Notes: a model not told the origin generated them from the sequence alone. Positions 31,801-42,160 are shown, numbered from the stretch's first letter. The stretch is 64,000 bases of DNA from Doryteuthis pealeii (GCA_023376005.1 CM042143.1:85889189-85953188); one strand, 5' to 3'. A program made the numbers and translations.

Positions 31801-32335
31801 AAGAGTGAAAAATTGTGAGGAATACGAATAAAGTTAGAGAGAAAGAGATGAACAAAGATAGAGATGGAGTTAGAACGAAAGAGTAAAATGGCCAAGCTAA
31901 ACAGATTCAAGCCTAGACCAAGAAAGCCCAACAAAACAATCGCAAAGAAAGAAACAATGGGGCAGGGGTAGGGTAAGAGATGGCAACTGCCTCAAGTTGG
32001 TTTTCATTTGTTTTCAATTTGTTTCTTGTTTATTTGATTTCAATTTCGGGCATTTGTTTGGATTTTTCTGCTCTATTTTTTATTTCTATTGTTTATTTAT
32101 TTCTTTCTTGATTTTTGCTATTTTCCTCCAATTCAAATTATTTGCTTTTGGATGAAGATAACGAAGTTAAATTTGTCCCTGGGCGAAATAAAAAAAGAAA
32201 AAAAAAAGATGATTTAAAAGAATTATACTTAACTTTGGGAATAGCTTCTTTTCCTCAAAAGGATTCCTATTCCTACTCCAAATTTTGATTTTATTATTTT
32301 TCTTAACTCCGTTCCCCACCCCATCCATCCCCTCC

Positions 32336-32337
<2 letters not shown>

Positions 32338-32392
<55 letters not shown>

Positions 32393-32457
32393 ATCTTTTC
32401 TCTTGTCACTGCCATCTTTACTACTGTCTACCTGAGATTATGTCTTACTCTCTTTCT

Positions 32458-32504
<47 letters not shown>

Positions 32505-32585
32505 ATTTAACATCTCTCTTCTTGTCACCCCCCTCTTTAATGCTGTAATTGATTCTCTCTTTCTAATGAAATACTGACATGAGAT

Positions 32586-32630
<45 letters not shown>

Positions 32631-32714
32631 AATATCTCTCTTCTTGTCACCCCCTCTTTAATGCTGTAATTGATTCTCTCTTTCTAATGAAATACTGACA
32701 TGAGATGCTCTCTG

Positions 32715-32756
<42 letters not shown>

Positions 32757-32832
32757 ATATCTCTCTTCTTGTCACCCCCCTCTTTAATGCTGTAATTGAT
32801 TCTCTCTTTCTAATGAAATACTGACATGAGAT

Positions 32833-32871
<39 letters not shown>

Positions 32872-32937
32872 TCTTGTCACCCCCCTCTTTAATGCTGTAA
32901 TTGATTCTCTCTTTCTAATGAAATACTGACATGAGAT

Positions 32938-33001
<64 letters not shown>

Positions 33002-33005
33002 AATA
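32338..33005. repeat. (CT)n arrays alternating with a conserved 75-bp unit
   Basis: Four units carrying CTTCTTGTCACCCC, TTTAATGCTGTAATTGATTC and GAAATACTGACATGAGATGC at about 32515, 32640, 32765 and 32870 alternate with (CT)n runs: a higher-order repeat of about 120 bp. Confidence 0.85.
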
Positions 33006-33429
33006 TCTCTCTTTCAATATTTCTCAACTTGTTACCCCCCCTCTTTACTGCTGTTTATTTACTACCTGTGATTTTTCCGCCTTACTCTCTGACTCGGCAA
33101 TCTCAACTCCTCTCTATCTATCTACCTCCTTGAAATCTCTCTTCTCACCACTCTCCTCTATACTACTATATACCTGTGATTTTCCGTCATACCCTCTGAC
33201 TCGGTTGCACCATTTCTCAGTTCTTTTCCTGCTATTAATTATTATTTACTAAGTTTGGCTTAGTATGACGTGAGGATAAATCAAAAAACAGTGGCGGTGG
33301 GGTTGGGAGGATGCAGGGAAAGATTATGCAGCGTTAACATTCTAAATGGCAAGTGCCTGCATACCTAAAAAAGAAATAGCAGTGTTCCTAATTTATTCCT
33401 GATTTCTACAAAGGACCAAAAATTGAAGG

Positions 33430-33570
33430 CGCAAGGAGTTATGGTTATCGTCGCATGAAATGGACACGGCGTGACGAGTTCAAATCCTGGACAAGGCTAT
33501 TTGCATTTCACATAGCGCTAATACCATTGAGAAAGGTATGAATTCGACTATTCTCCCTCCAGCTGTGTTT
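33430..33570 (+). mobile_element. SINE-B, 5' half
   Basis: GTTATGGTTATCGTCGCATG, ACGAGTTCAAATCCTGGACA and CTCCCTCCAGCTGTG; truncated there. Confidence 0.65.
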
Positions 33571-33624
33571 CTTCCTTTATCTCCGACAAAAGGCCACCCT
33601 GTCGACTTTACTGTACTTCATTGA

Positions 33625-33888
33625 ATAAGTAAAGTCGTCGGGGTGTCCTAAAGTTGCTATCAGCAAGACAGCACGGGGGTCTATCTACTTTTCACAAGCG
33701 CTAGACCAAGGAGATTGTTTTTGCATCTGAGATGGCGCTCCTCACCTACCATCAGCTTCTCACTTTACTGCACAAATCCCTTTGCTGCTCATGGACTAAG
33801 TTGGCGTAAGCTGGTATCGAACCAGGAACCTTGCGATTCCTGTGCTCTACCGACAGAGCTAAACCGGCTTCCCACCATATCAGATGAA
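33625..33888 (-). mobile_element. SINE-A, divergent subfamily
   Basis: Minus strand: GCCGGTTTAGCTCTGTCGGT, AGAGCACAGGAATCGCAAGG and GGTTCGATACCAGC, then the body, ending GACTTTACTTATTC. Confidence 0.7.
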
Positions 33889-34260
33889 CACAAATCGGAT
33901 TATTGTGGGTAGTCACGTACAAACCGAAGATCATACAGTGGCTGGTGTAAAAATTGCGTGTGTCCCTTCGGCATTCCTCTTTTGATGCGTCTCAGACACT
34001 GGGCAATAAACACAGCCCTGACCATTTAAATCGAGGGGGCAAATATTGCATGGGTGATGGCCCACTTGGATTCACGCTAATATTATTTTTTACTGACACC
34101 GGAGTCGAAGCTCGTATGTCAGGTAAGTATAATGGCTAATAATGGTATATGCATGATGATTCCATATATCTACACATAGAAAAACACATACATGTAAACA
34201 CACACATAGAAAGAAACACACACTCAAAGAAAAAAAGCATACGCATATATACAAGCATAC

Positions 34261-34272
34261 ACATACAAATAT
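34261..34272. repeat. Left 12-bp target site duplication
   Basis: ACATACAAATAT, identical to 34823-34834 on the far side of the inserted unit. Confidence 0.8.
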
Positions 34273-34276
34273 ATTG

Positions 34277-34309
34277 CTGATGAGACCTAATAGGTCGAAA
34301 TGTACATTC
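34277..34309 (+). ncRNA. Second hammerhead core copy, 5' truncated
   Basis: CTGATGA, GACC/GGTC and GAAA are identical to the 34659 copy, but only TTG of the upstream stem I strand is inside the insert, so stem I cannot form fully. Confidence 0.7.
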
Positions 34310-34567
34310 AGGGATTGACATTTTCTCGATCTGTTTAGCCTTACATTTGAACATATATGCCCGCCTAAATTCATTAATCATTAACTAATTAATTTTCAAA
34401 AATTAGGTATGACTTCAATTAAGCACATATCCTCCAAAAATTGTCGGCTAAAAGCCATTTCAAATAAACACAATGTTTATTTACGTACTTTCATACTGTC
34501 GTGTAGCAAGTCAATAAAAAGTGGAATATAAATAAGTTCAGAACGGACGAAGAATTTGGGATTGGCA

Positions 34568-34640
34568 AGCTGGTGTAGTGGTTAGAATCTCAGCCTGTCA
34601 GCTTGGCAGTCGAGGTTTCGAGTCACACACGGAGCAGTCT
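34568..34640 (+). promoter_or_regulatory. tRNA-like pol III promoter of the retrozyme-like unit
   Basis: AGCTGGTGTAGTGGTTAGAA matches the A-box pattern and GAGGTTTCGAGTC is a B box with one extra T, 31 bases apart. A tRNA fold is only partly maintained, so it is a promoter relic and not a tRNA gene. Confidence 0.55.
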
Positions 34641-34643
34641 CCC

Positions 34644-34703
34644 ATGTCTATAACCTTGCTGATGAGACCTAATAGGTCGAAATGTACATTCAGGGATTGA
34701 CAT
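34644..34703 (+). ncRNA. Type I hammerhead ribozyme, complete core
   Basis: Stem I: ATGTC (34644-34648) with GACAT (34699-34703) and CCTTG (34654-34658) with CAGGG (34691-34695, one G-U), separated by a 5x3 internal loop. Core CTGATGA 34659-34665. Stem II GACC/GGTC (34666-34669, 34675-34678), loop TAATA. GAAA 34679-34682. Short stem III TGT/ACA. Predicted cleavage follows AUU at 34690. All core positions are conserved. A distal internal loop in stem I, as here, is where loop-loop contacts form in natural hammerheads. Confidence 0.8.
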
Positions 34704-34822
34704 TTTCTCGATTTGTTTAGCCTTACATTTGAACATATATGCCCGCCTAAATTCATTAATTATTAACTAATTAATTTTCAAAAATTAGGTATGACTTCAA
34801 TTAAGCACATATCCTCCAAAAA

Positions 34823-34834
34823 ACATACAAATAT
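34823..34834. repeat. Right 12-bp target site duplication
   Basis: ACATACAAATAT, identical to 34261-34272. Confidence 0.8.
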
Positions 34835-35187
34835 GCAAACAAACAACACACACACGTACATTTTTTAGACGTATTTATTTAACCCATCACCCGCAGAATA
34901 AATAGCCATCTTGGAGACATTGCTGTCTCCTGCAAGACCTAAGCTAGAATTGCTCAAATTCCAAGTTCACCTCCCACGAACCAAACTGACCAACGAGAGG
35001 ACAACCACAAATGTCAACGAAAGGTCAAACCTCTGTAAATTCAGAATTACCGACGTTTTTTTTTAAATCTCTACTCTACCGTAAAATTCTACTCTACATA
35101 TCAATGATTCAAAAAATGAAGACTTTACACTAACGCGTCCAAAAAATTCTAAGTGACTCTAATGACTAAGTCTCCAAACGTGAATAG

Positions 35188-35517
35188 TATTTATTTATCA
35201 ATACTCGTGTTCCTTAATTCATGCTACACAGAAAAAAAGTAATAAGAAATGTAATAAGAAAAAATGTAATAAGAAATGTAATAAAAAAGATTAGGGGAAA
35301 GATAGAGAGAGGGGATGAACACGCGGAAGCGATAACGGTTATCTGTTTCAATTGAACATAATGAAAAGAAGGAAAGAAAAAAAGAGCGAGAGAGAGTTAA
35401 ATCAAGATTATTATAATTTTTACATATTGAACTATTTGTCAATAGCTCTTAAGTAAACATACCAAACGTTGTAATAATTAAATTATGATACTGTGGTATA
35501 TCCACAGGCCCTGCTAG
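35188..35517 (+). mobile_element. H2 Helitron, internally deleted
   Basis: ATCAATACTCGTGTTCCTTA near the left end; perfect 3' hairpin CTGTGG-TATAT-CCACAG (35491-35507), six bases, then CTAG|T at 35514-35518. Confidence 0.7.
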
Positions 35518-35639
35518 TTAAATATATCTGAAGGATATAGCATTGGAAAGTAATAAATGTCGTTAGAAACTCTTGTCACAACATTCACCCGGGGTAGGTT
35601 GAGCCAAGTCAAAGATGTAGTACCATGTGAATAAGGGGT

Positions 35640-35940
35640 ACACAAGTGCCCCCCCCTACCAAAAAAAAACAAGCCTACAGTTACTCTTATTTGCAGAAAA
35701 TTATCCAGAGACGTAGGGACGAAATGACCAAAAATAACCGCCGGTTTCGTGTGCAGACGCCTCTGGGAATTTTCACTAGAAAACCGGGTTGTGGTCTTAA
35801 TAACACTGGGTGCCAGACCTGTCCGCATTGAGTGATCCTACCAGGAAATTAAGTTCCCAACGACATAGCTCGGACACTACCACGTTTACACCGCACAGCC
35901 TCCACGAAGAGGGCTGGGACTTTAGGGTGGATCGTTTGTT
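35640..35940 (+). other. Unassigned stretch with a short Cys-rich frame
   Basis: A 61-codon frame (35646-35831) ends GCGLNNTGCQTCPH. A C-x-x-C-P-H cluster of this kind occurs in the linker before the endonuclease of Penelope-like proteins, but nothing else around it supports that. It may be an element fragment. It is not called as a gene. Confidence 0.25.
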
Positions 35941-35973
35941 ATCAACAAAATATGTTTTGTCTTTTCAATACAA

Positions 35974-36092
35974 CTAGCAGGACCTGTTGATATACCACAG
36001 TATCATGATTTAATCATTACTATATTTGATATGTTTATTTAAGAGCAATTGCATAATAGTTCTGTATGTAAAATGTATAATAATCTTGATTT

Positions 36093-36157
<65 letters not shown>

Positions 36158-36306
36158 CATTATGTTCGATTGAAACAGATTAGCGTTATTACTTATGCAC
36201 ACTTACATTTACATTTTTGTATTTCATCTTGGACGATTTGGGCGGTCTCATTTTTAACTAGAGGGTGTTACAAGATGATAATGGTCGTACTTTTAAGGAA
36301 CATGAG

Positions 36307-36348
<42 letters not shown>
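35974..36348 (-). mobile_element. H2 Helitron with internal (CT)n and terminal (TA)n
   Basis: 3' end A|CTAGCAGGACCTGTTGATAT with a near-complete hairpin (CTGTTGATATACCACAG as read on the plus strand). (CT)n at 36096-36152. The 5' end TATTAATACTCATGTTCC runs into (TA)n at 36313-36348. Confidence 0.65.
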
Positions 36349-36349
<1 letters not shown>

Positions 36350-36350
<1 letters not shown>

Positions 36351-36600
36351 CGAGCAGGATATGACACATGGTCAGGTTATTGAATTCAGTGTTTTCCTTC
36401 TCTTAGACTGGTTACCTAGCTATGGATAAAGAGACCAGTCTGTCCTGCTATTTTCCCATAGCTGGAGGGAGAATTGGATTCATACCTTTCCCAAGGGCAT
36501 TAGCACCATGCGAAATGCAAACAGCCTCGTCCAGGAACTGAACTCGGGTCGACTAGTCCATTTCCTACGACTCTAGCCATTAGACCACGCGCCTCCATAA
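36350..36600 (-). mobile_element. SINE-B copy
   Basis: Minus strand: GGAGGCGCGTGGTCTAATGG, GACCCGAGTTCAGTTCCTGG and CTCCCTCCAGCTATGGGAAA, ending CATATCCTGCTCG. Confidence 0.7.
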
Positions 36601-36740
36601 AAGTATTAATATATAGATATGGTAGAATGTCCCAAAAGAAATCGTGAAAAATCATTAAACACCTGAAAGACTAAAAAGTTAAACCTGCTTTTGGTAGATC
36701 CAATGATTTTTTTATTTGTTTAATAAGATATTTCTTGCAA

Positions 36741-36981
36741 TGTGAAGAATAATCAAGCTAAGTTCCAATTACCGTCGAATTGGTAAGACACGGCAACGAA
36801 CAGTTGTAACTCAATACAATCCCGTCTCGTCGCAATTCTACTGCAGACTAACAGTTTTATAAATACCCTGTCAGTCTGCAGTAGAATTGCGACGAGACAG
36901 GATTGTATTGAGCTACAACCGCTCGTTGCCGTGTCTTACCAATTCGACGGTAATTGGAACTTAGCTTGATTATTCTTCACA
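36741..36981. repeat. Foldback element, arms 114 bp, loop 13 bp
   Basis: TGTGAAGAATAATCAAGC at the left end and its complement at the right. The arms pair almost perfectly through TTCCAATTACCGTCGAATTG and GCAATTCTACTGCAGACT. The spacer is TTTTATAAATACC. Same family as 3940-4377. Confidence 0.8.
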
Positions 36982-37189
36982 ATGGTGATAGTTTTTAAGG
37001 CTATCACAATGAAAGTGTAAAGAAAATCTTTGATATTGTTCATTTTTCTGTGATCTATTTTCTTAATATTTCGGGATGTAAAATCCCTTCGTCGGAAGAT
37101 TTCTGAAAATACGGAACCCTTAAAGGGAGCTGTTGACTGCTTCTAGAATCTGCCAATTCTATTGTAGTCTATGATTGTGTGTATGCTTG

Positions 37190-37525
37190 TTTGATGATGT
37201 CTTATTCCTCATAATTCTTCTGCTTTTGGGGCTAGAAAGCGGTGTCTGAGGGTCTTATTGTCTGAGTATAACGTTAAACTCTATCAGATGGTGAAGTTCC
37301 AGTTCTGGAGCTCGGGAATGTGGAGTACTCCTTCATCGCCGTTACTCCCAGGTTCACTCTGACCCAGAGTAATAGTATCCCATCTATGGGTTAAATAGAA
37401 CAAAATTAGTTCTAAAAATGTGTTTAAAAATGAGTACCTATCAAGAATGGATAAAACAAAACGTCTTCGGCATAAAATAACCCAACAAGGGTTGACATGC
37501 CGTAAAATCCAACCAACCATCTGCT
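37190..37525 (+). mobile_element. Family P copy with intact 3' end
   Basis: GCTAGAAAGCGGTGTCTGAG, GGTGAAGTTCCAGTTCTGGA, GGCATAAAATAACCCAACAA then GGGTTGACATGCCGTAAAAT and CCAACCAACC. The 3' stem-loop (GGCAT/ATGCC, AACCC/GGGTT, loop AACAA) is perfect. Confidence 0.7.
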
Positions 37526-37554
37526 TTTGATAGATCCAATGATTTTTATATATA

Positions 37555-37838
37555 TTTACCAACCCCTCCGCACGATAAGGATGTGATACGAGGTCAATTT
37601 CTTAGGTGGATTTTAACAGGTTTGAATTCAGGGTTTTCTTTCTCCTAGACTGGTTACCTAGCCCAGGTTAAAGAATCCAGTCTGCCCTACTATTTACCTA
37701 TAACTGGAAGGAGAATAGTTGGATACATACCTTTCCCAATGGCATTAGCGCTCTGTGAAATGCATGTAGCATTGTCCAGGATTTGAACTCTGGTTGACGA
37801 GACCATTTCGTTCGACTGTAACCATTACATCACAAGAA
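37555..37838 (-). mobile_element. SINE-B copy
   Basis: Minus strand: GTGATGTAATGGTTACAGTC, CCAGAGTTCAAATCCTGGAC and TTCTCCTTCCAGTTATAGGT, and 3' CATCCTTATCGTGCGGAGGG with a (TA) tail. Confidence 0.7.
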
Positions 37839-37961
37839 CATCCACCGATTTTTAATTTGTTTAATAAATTATTTCTTGAAATATTTAGATTTTTTTAGTT
37901 TAATAAACTGTTTGAAAATATAAATGTCCCTTTGTTTTTACTATACTTAATTTTATATTAT

Positions 37962-38069
37962 TATACTTTTTTACATATTGAATTATTTAGCAATAGCTCT
38001 TAAGTAAACATATCAAACGTTGTAATAATTAAATCATCATACTGTTCTTATATCCACAGGTCCTGCTAG
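37962..38069 (+). mobile_element. H2 Helitron, 3' terminal fragment
   Basis: TTTTTTACATATTGAATTAT, TTAAGTAAACATATCAAACG and ATATCCACAGGTCCTGCTAG|T. The hairpin 5' strand is mutated. Confidence 0.6.
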
Positions 38070-38864
38070 TATGCTAGAATATCCCAAAAGAAAATCACGA
38101 AAAACCATTAAATGTCTGAAAGAATAAAAAGTTAACTCTGTTTTTGGTAGATCCAATGATTTTTAATTTGTTAAATAAAATATTTCTTGAAATATTTAGA
38201 TTGTTGAGTTTAATAAACTGTTTGAAAATATAAATGTCCATTTGTTCTTGCCATGTCTCTGTATTTATGAATATGTGATAAAATATTCAGAAAGCAACAA
38301 TTTCAAAACGAGGCTGCTCGGCGCCATCTTGCTCGGTTTTTACGTATGGAATATGCAAAAGACAACTTGTAACAACCAGCAGTTGAAAAATTTCTCCTTT
38401 TATCCGTTGTCGTTGCTGTTGTTATTATTGTCGCTTTTGTTACCATAATTATTCTTCATGTCGTTATTGTTGTGGCGGCTGTTGTTGCGTTATCAAAATT
38501 CTTCGTTTATTTTTGCTTCTTTCGAAAACCACATTTTTTTTTTTGAATGGATAAAATTAATATTCACAAATGTCTCCCTGTAATTTTGTGGCAGTCGAAC
38601 TTGCCATTTTCTTTGGCTTTATTATTTGTATTTTTCTTTCTTAGAAGTTATTTATTTACTTAATTATTCAAAATAAGATAATTAAGTTGTTTTCGTTATG
38701 TTTTTCTTTTTCTTTCTTTTTTAACCTGGGAAGTTTTATCTGTTCATAGTTTATTGCAGTAACTGTACAATCAAGTCTATGTTTGTATTCTGACAATCTC
38801 ATCTTTATCATTTACTTTTTTAAAACATTCTATTTCATATTAAGAAATTTTGTTTTTAGATAGA

Positions 38865-39320
38865 TAGAAAGAAAGAAAGAATAGGAACACACTGAGATAG
38901 ATAGGTAGACAGGTAGAAGATAGAAAGAATATGAACACACTGAGATAGATAGGTAGACAGGTAGAAAGAAAGAATATGAACACACTGAGATAGATAGGTA
39001 GACAGGTAGAAAGAAAGAATATGAACACACTGAGATAGATAGGTAGACAGGTAGAAAGAAAGAATATATGACACACTGAGATAGATAGGTAGAAAGAAAG
39101 AATATGAACACACTGAGATAGATAGGTAGACAGGTAGTAAGAAAAAAGAAAGAAAGAATATGAACACACTGAGATAGATCAATCGATAGATATATTGAAT
39201 ATAAACAGTCCGGTATAGATAGATAAGTAGGTAGGTGGATAGATAGAAGAAAAGGAAAGAAAGAAAGAAAAATATCAAAGATAGAATATGAAGAGACTGA
39301 GATAGATAGATAAATACATA
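38865..39320. repeat. 45-bp minisatellite of GATA/GAAA type
   Basis: Units AACACACTGAGATAGATAGG then TAGACAGGTAGAAAGAAAGA and ATATG recur about eight times, decaying rightwards. The long minus-strand frames are the LPVYLSISVCSYSFF repeat. Confidence 0.9.
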
Positions 39321-39544
39321 GAACATTTACAATGATTGGGTATTTTAAATATACAATACAAAAATTACAAAACATTCTGGAATTAATAAAAATTTAAATT
39401 CCATATTAGTTTAAGATGACTTGGCAGTTTAAAATAATTCATTTCTAAAAATATCAAATATTTTATGTTTTAATCAAACTCAACAATTTTCTGTTGACTA
39501 AGCTGATTGCAGAATTGGCATGTTTTCTCTTTACTCTGATTGGT

Positions 39545-39695
39545 TCTTGGGTTAGATTTTACGGCATTTCAATCCTTGTTGGGTTATTTTATGTCAAAGA
39601 CATTTTGTTTTATTCATTCTTGGATACTTAATTCTTTTTAAAAATCTTTTTAAACTCATTTTTTCTATTTAACCCATAGATGGGACCTTGCAAAT
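39545..39695 (-). mobile_element. Family P 3' part
   Basis: TTTTACGGCATTTCAATCCT then GGGTTATTTTATGTC, then CCCATAGATGGGACC. Confidence 0.55.
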
Positions 39696-39879
39696 TGCGA
39701 ATAATTAGAACCAATTAAAATTAATCTTTTTCAAACATAACTTAACCCTAGTACTAAGGAATAATTAGCATGTGTTTTGTGTCATTAAACTAAACAGGAA
39801 AAAGCATATAGAAAACAATCATTATTTCACTCAGCTTTAGTATAATAATAGATAGAGGTATTCGTGTGTATGTATGTGT

Positions 39880-40030
39880 GTGGGTTGGTTGGTTGGTTGG
39901 TTTGATGTAGGGAGGGGTTATTTTATGCAAAAGACGTTTTGTTTCATTCATCCTTGATGGGCATACAAAAATGTTTAAACTCTTTCTATTTAACCCAAAG
40001 GTGGGACCATAACAGCTACTACCACTCCCA
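39880..40030 (-). mobile_element. Family P 3' part with long tail
   Basis: GGGTTGGTTGGTTGGTTGG is the complement of a (CCAA)n tail; then GGGGTTATTTTATGCAAAAG and CAAAGGTGGGACCATAACAG. Confidence 0.55.
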
Positions 40031-40170
40031 GGACTTGTTAATTCTACCTAGCAATTGCTAATTACTCTGTTTACCTTGTATCTTTGCTTTTTAAACCGTT
40101 ATTCCCTATGCTTAATACTCGTTGAGTTTCTTACTATTATTTCTCTGTTAACTCTGATACTTGAGTTACA
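40031..40170 (+). mobile_element. Truncated relative of the LTR-like repeat
   Basis: CTTGTTAATTCTACCTAGCA, GCTAATTACTCTGTTTACCT, TTGAGTTTCTTACTATTATT and TTGAGTTACAACA match the right two-thirds of 18631-18858. Confidence 0.4.
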
Positions 40171-40309
40171 ACAATGCCACAAACTTAAATTGAATGCATT
40201 TATTAAAAGAAAATATCTGAATCGCGCGATCTTGTTATAACAACTACTCTTATCATTGATTGGCTGAAGAATTGGCCATTCAGATATAAAGAGTTCGCGT
40301 TTGTCGTAG

Positions 40310-40470
40310 TTTTTTTTCTTTGTTAGCGTTGCACAAGGGGGTGTTTGGAGTTTGATCGGCTCCAGCGGGGTCTGGCTGGCTGAGGGGGGTATTATGTTGA
40401 AAGACCCGAAACCCCCCTATGAAGCCAGCCAATAACATAACTGACGACGCCATCCTGCGCTAAGTCTAGC
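40310..40470 (+). other. GC-rich block with purine tract
   Basis: GGCTGGCTGAGGGGGGTATT is followed by AAGACCCGAAACCCCCCTAT and AGCCAGCCAATAACATAACT, giving CTGGCT/AGCCAG and GGGGGG/CCCCCC pairings. It could be a purine-tract/LTR junction or a structured RNA; not resolved. Confidence 0.25.
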
Positions 40471-40746
40471 GTATTTCAAACAATCATTAAAATTATTTTT
40501 TCATATTTCATGATAACACAAACAAAATTATTAGAAAATTTGAAACAAAAAATAAAAATTAAAAACAGTAAGGATTCCATTATGGTTAAACAAATTTATT
40601 ATTATATATATATGTTAATGTATGAGTAGTAGCTTACCGGTGGGTACGAGTACGATCGTTGGAAGCGCACAGTATCCAGGGGTTAAGACTGAGAAAAAAA
40701 CAAATACAAAGTGCTCAATACAATGTAGAGCAAAAGTTTATTTAGA

Positions 40747-41007
40747 TAATGGATAGAAGTAACCTACTCGAGTTTCATCGATTAATTCTTCAGGGTTACA
40801 TCCGTTGGATTAATCGAGTTTTCGATTAATCTCAGTTGGTACAATACATGCCCGTTGGAATGGGACTTATCTTTTATCAGATAAAAGATAAGTCCTATTC
40901 CAACGGGCATGTATTGTACCAACTAAGATTAATCGAAAACTCGATTAATCCAACGGATGTAACCCTGAAGAATCAATCGATGAAACTCTAGTAGGTTACT
41001 TCTATCC

Positions 41008-41013
<6 letters not shown>
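40747..41013. repeat. Perfect-looking 267-bp palindrome, 3-bp spacer
   Basis: ATAATGGATAGAAGTAACCT to AGGTTACTTCTATCCATTAT, centred at 40879 (CTTTTAT-CAG-ATAAAAG). Only a few mismatches in 131-bp arms (for example CTCGAG against CTCTAG). It is followed directly by (TA)n. No relation to the other foldback family. Confidence 0.85.

Positions 41014-41040
<27 letters not shown>
41010..41040. repeat. (TA)n microsatellite
   Basis: About 14 TA units at the palindrome edge. Confidence 0.9.
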
Positions 41041-41042
<2 letters not shown>

Positions 41043-41199
41043 CCCTTCACATATGCCAGATCGTACAGGTATGAAAATGATGAATTAGAAAAAGGATAAA
41101 GAATTAGTTTAAATGAATATTACTTTATTTATGCTTTTATTTTTTTGCTTTTCTTTGTATTTCCATTTTTGTGCTTTCTGGTGGTCAAGAATGTATAAA

Positions 41200-41310
41200 T
41201 CCACTTTACACCTTTTCTTATGGGATATATTGATGATGAAAGAGTACTTCACACTCCCCAACACTTCAGAATTGGGACTTCACCACTAGATGTAGGTTAC
41301 AAAATTTTAA
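41200..41310 (-). mobile_element. Family P fragment
   Basis: GATGATGAAAGAGTACTTCA, CACTCCCCAACACTTCAGAA and TTGGGACTTCACCACTAGAT. Confidence 0.4.
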
Positions 41311-41844
41311 TGTTTTGTCTGGTCGTATTTTTTTTTTAAATAATTCACTTTGCAAACTCACTTTTCCCTAATCTCAATTATCTACTCAGAGCTCAATGGG
41401 TGACCCAACGTGTCACGTTTCGTCTAGTTTATTATTAGAAATAAACTGGCTGGTATTTATGAGTGATATTGTATTACAACAGCCAGTAATAAAAAGAAGT
41501 AGATAATAATTAATTTCACATAAATAAATAAGTAAATAAAAGGAAGGAACATGGAAATAAAAAAAATTATATATATGTTGAGTTACTAATCAAAACATAA
41601 CCAATTAATACGATAATTGGTTTTGTCGGAAAGTTTCCTGACTAGCGAACCAATAGTATTTGCTTCTTTTTTTTAATTTGTGTGCTAAAAGTTCCAAGTG
41701 CCTTCTTTAAAAAAAAAATAGAGACCCGAATACACAGAAGAAAGCTGGTACAAAAAAATGCTGGAAACTTTTTGCACTTGCAGTAAATTTTCAATGATTT
41801 TTTTTTTACTATAAGATACATGGAAATATGTTTTACAATAAAAA

Positions 41845-42160
41845 TGCATTAGAAATGATTTTTTTTACTTTGGAAATGCATTGGAAATGATTTTTACTAT
41901 AAAAATCCATTGGAAATAATTTTTACTATAAAAATCCCTTGGAAATGATTTTTACTATAAAAATCCCTTGGAAATGATTTTTACTAAAAATCCCTTGGAA
42001 ATGATTTTTACTATAAAAATCCCTTGGAAATGATTTTTACTATAAAAATCCCTTGGAAATGATTTTTACTATAAAAATTGCATTGGAAATGATTTTTACT
42101 ATAAAAATTGCATTGGAAATAATTTTTACGATAAAAATGCAATGGAAATTATTTTAATAA
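41845..42160 (+). repeat. 27- to 28-bp minisatellite, about ten units
   Basis: Units GGAAATGATTTTTACTATAA then AAATCCCTT or AAATGCATT. The central units are nearly identical and the edge units diverged. Confidence 0.9.

Larger units (their letters stand above)
34274..34822 (+). mobile_element. Retrozyme-like retroposon: 1.44 units of a 382-bp monomer with tRNA-like head and hammerhead
   Basis: 34274-34440 repeats as 34656-34822 at an offset of exactly 382 bp, with about two differences, so the insert is a partial unit followed by a whole one. The unit holds a tRNA-like pol III promoter (A box TGGTGTAGTGG at 34571, B-box-like GGTTTCGAGTC at 34614), then a complete type I hammerhead, then an AT-rich tail ending CACATATCCTCCAAAA. 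The 12-bp direct repeat ACATACAAATAT flanks it. There is no coding. A 1.44-mer starting and ending inside the unit fits reverse transcription of a circular RNA. Retrozymes in plants and animals are known to form hammerhead-processed circles; the link made here is inference. Confidence 0.75.
36605..38245 (+). repeat. Locally duplicated segment, three copies, two carrying later insertions
   Basis: A segment with CCCAAAAGAAATCGTGAAAA, TAGATCCAATGATTTTT and TTTAATAA(A/G)ATATTTCTTG occurs at 36605-36740, in parts at 37525-37930, and at 38070-38245. The first copy ends at a palindrome. The second is split by SINE-B (TCCAATGATTTTTA before, TCCACCGATTTTTAA after). Confidence 0.6.

Noticed and set aside
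31134..31934. 266-codon minus-strand frame
   Set aside because: It is the translation of a GATA minisatellite (ICSYLSIYLS repeats) with overlapping open frames in the other phases too.
38830..39375. 181-codon minus-strand frame
   Set aside because: 45-bp minisatellite translation with membrane-like appearance only because of Leu/Ile/Phe codons in the repeat.
41425..41480. Possible hammerhead on the minus strand (ACTAGACGAAACGTGACAC)
   Set aside because: GAAAC is present but no CTGAnGA precedes it; the hairpin there is AGTTTATT/AATAAACT only.
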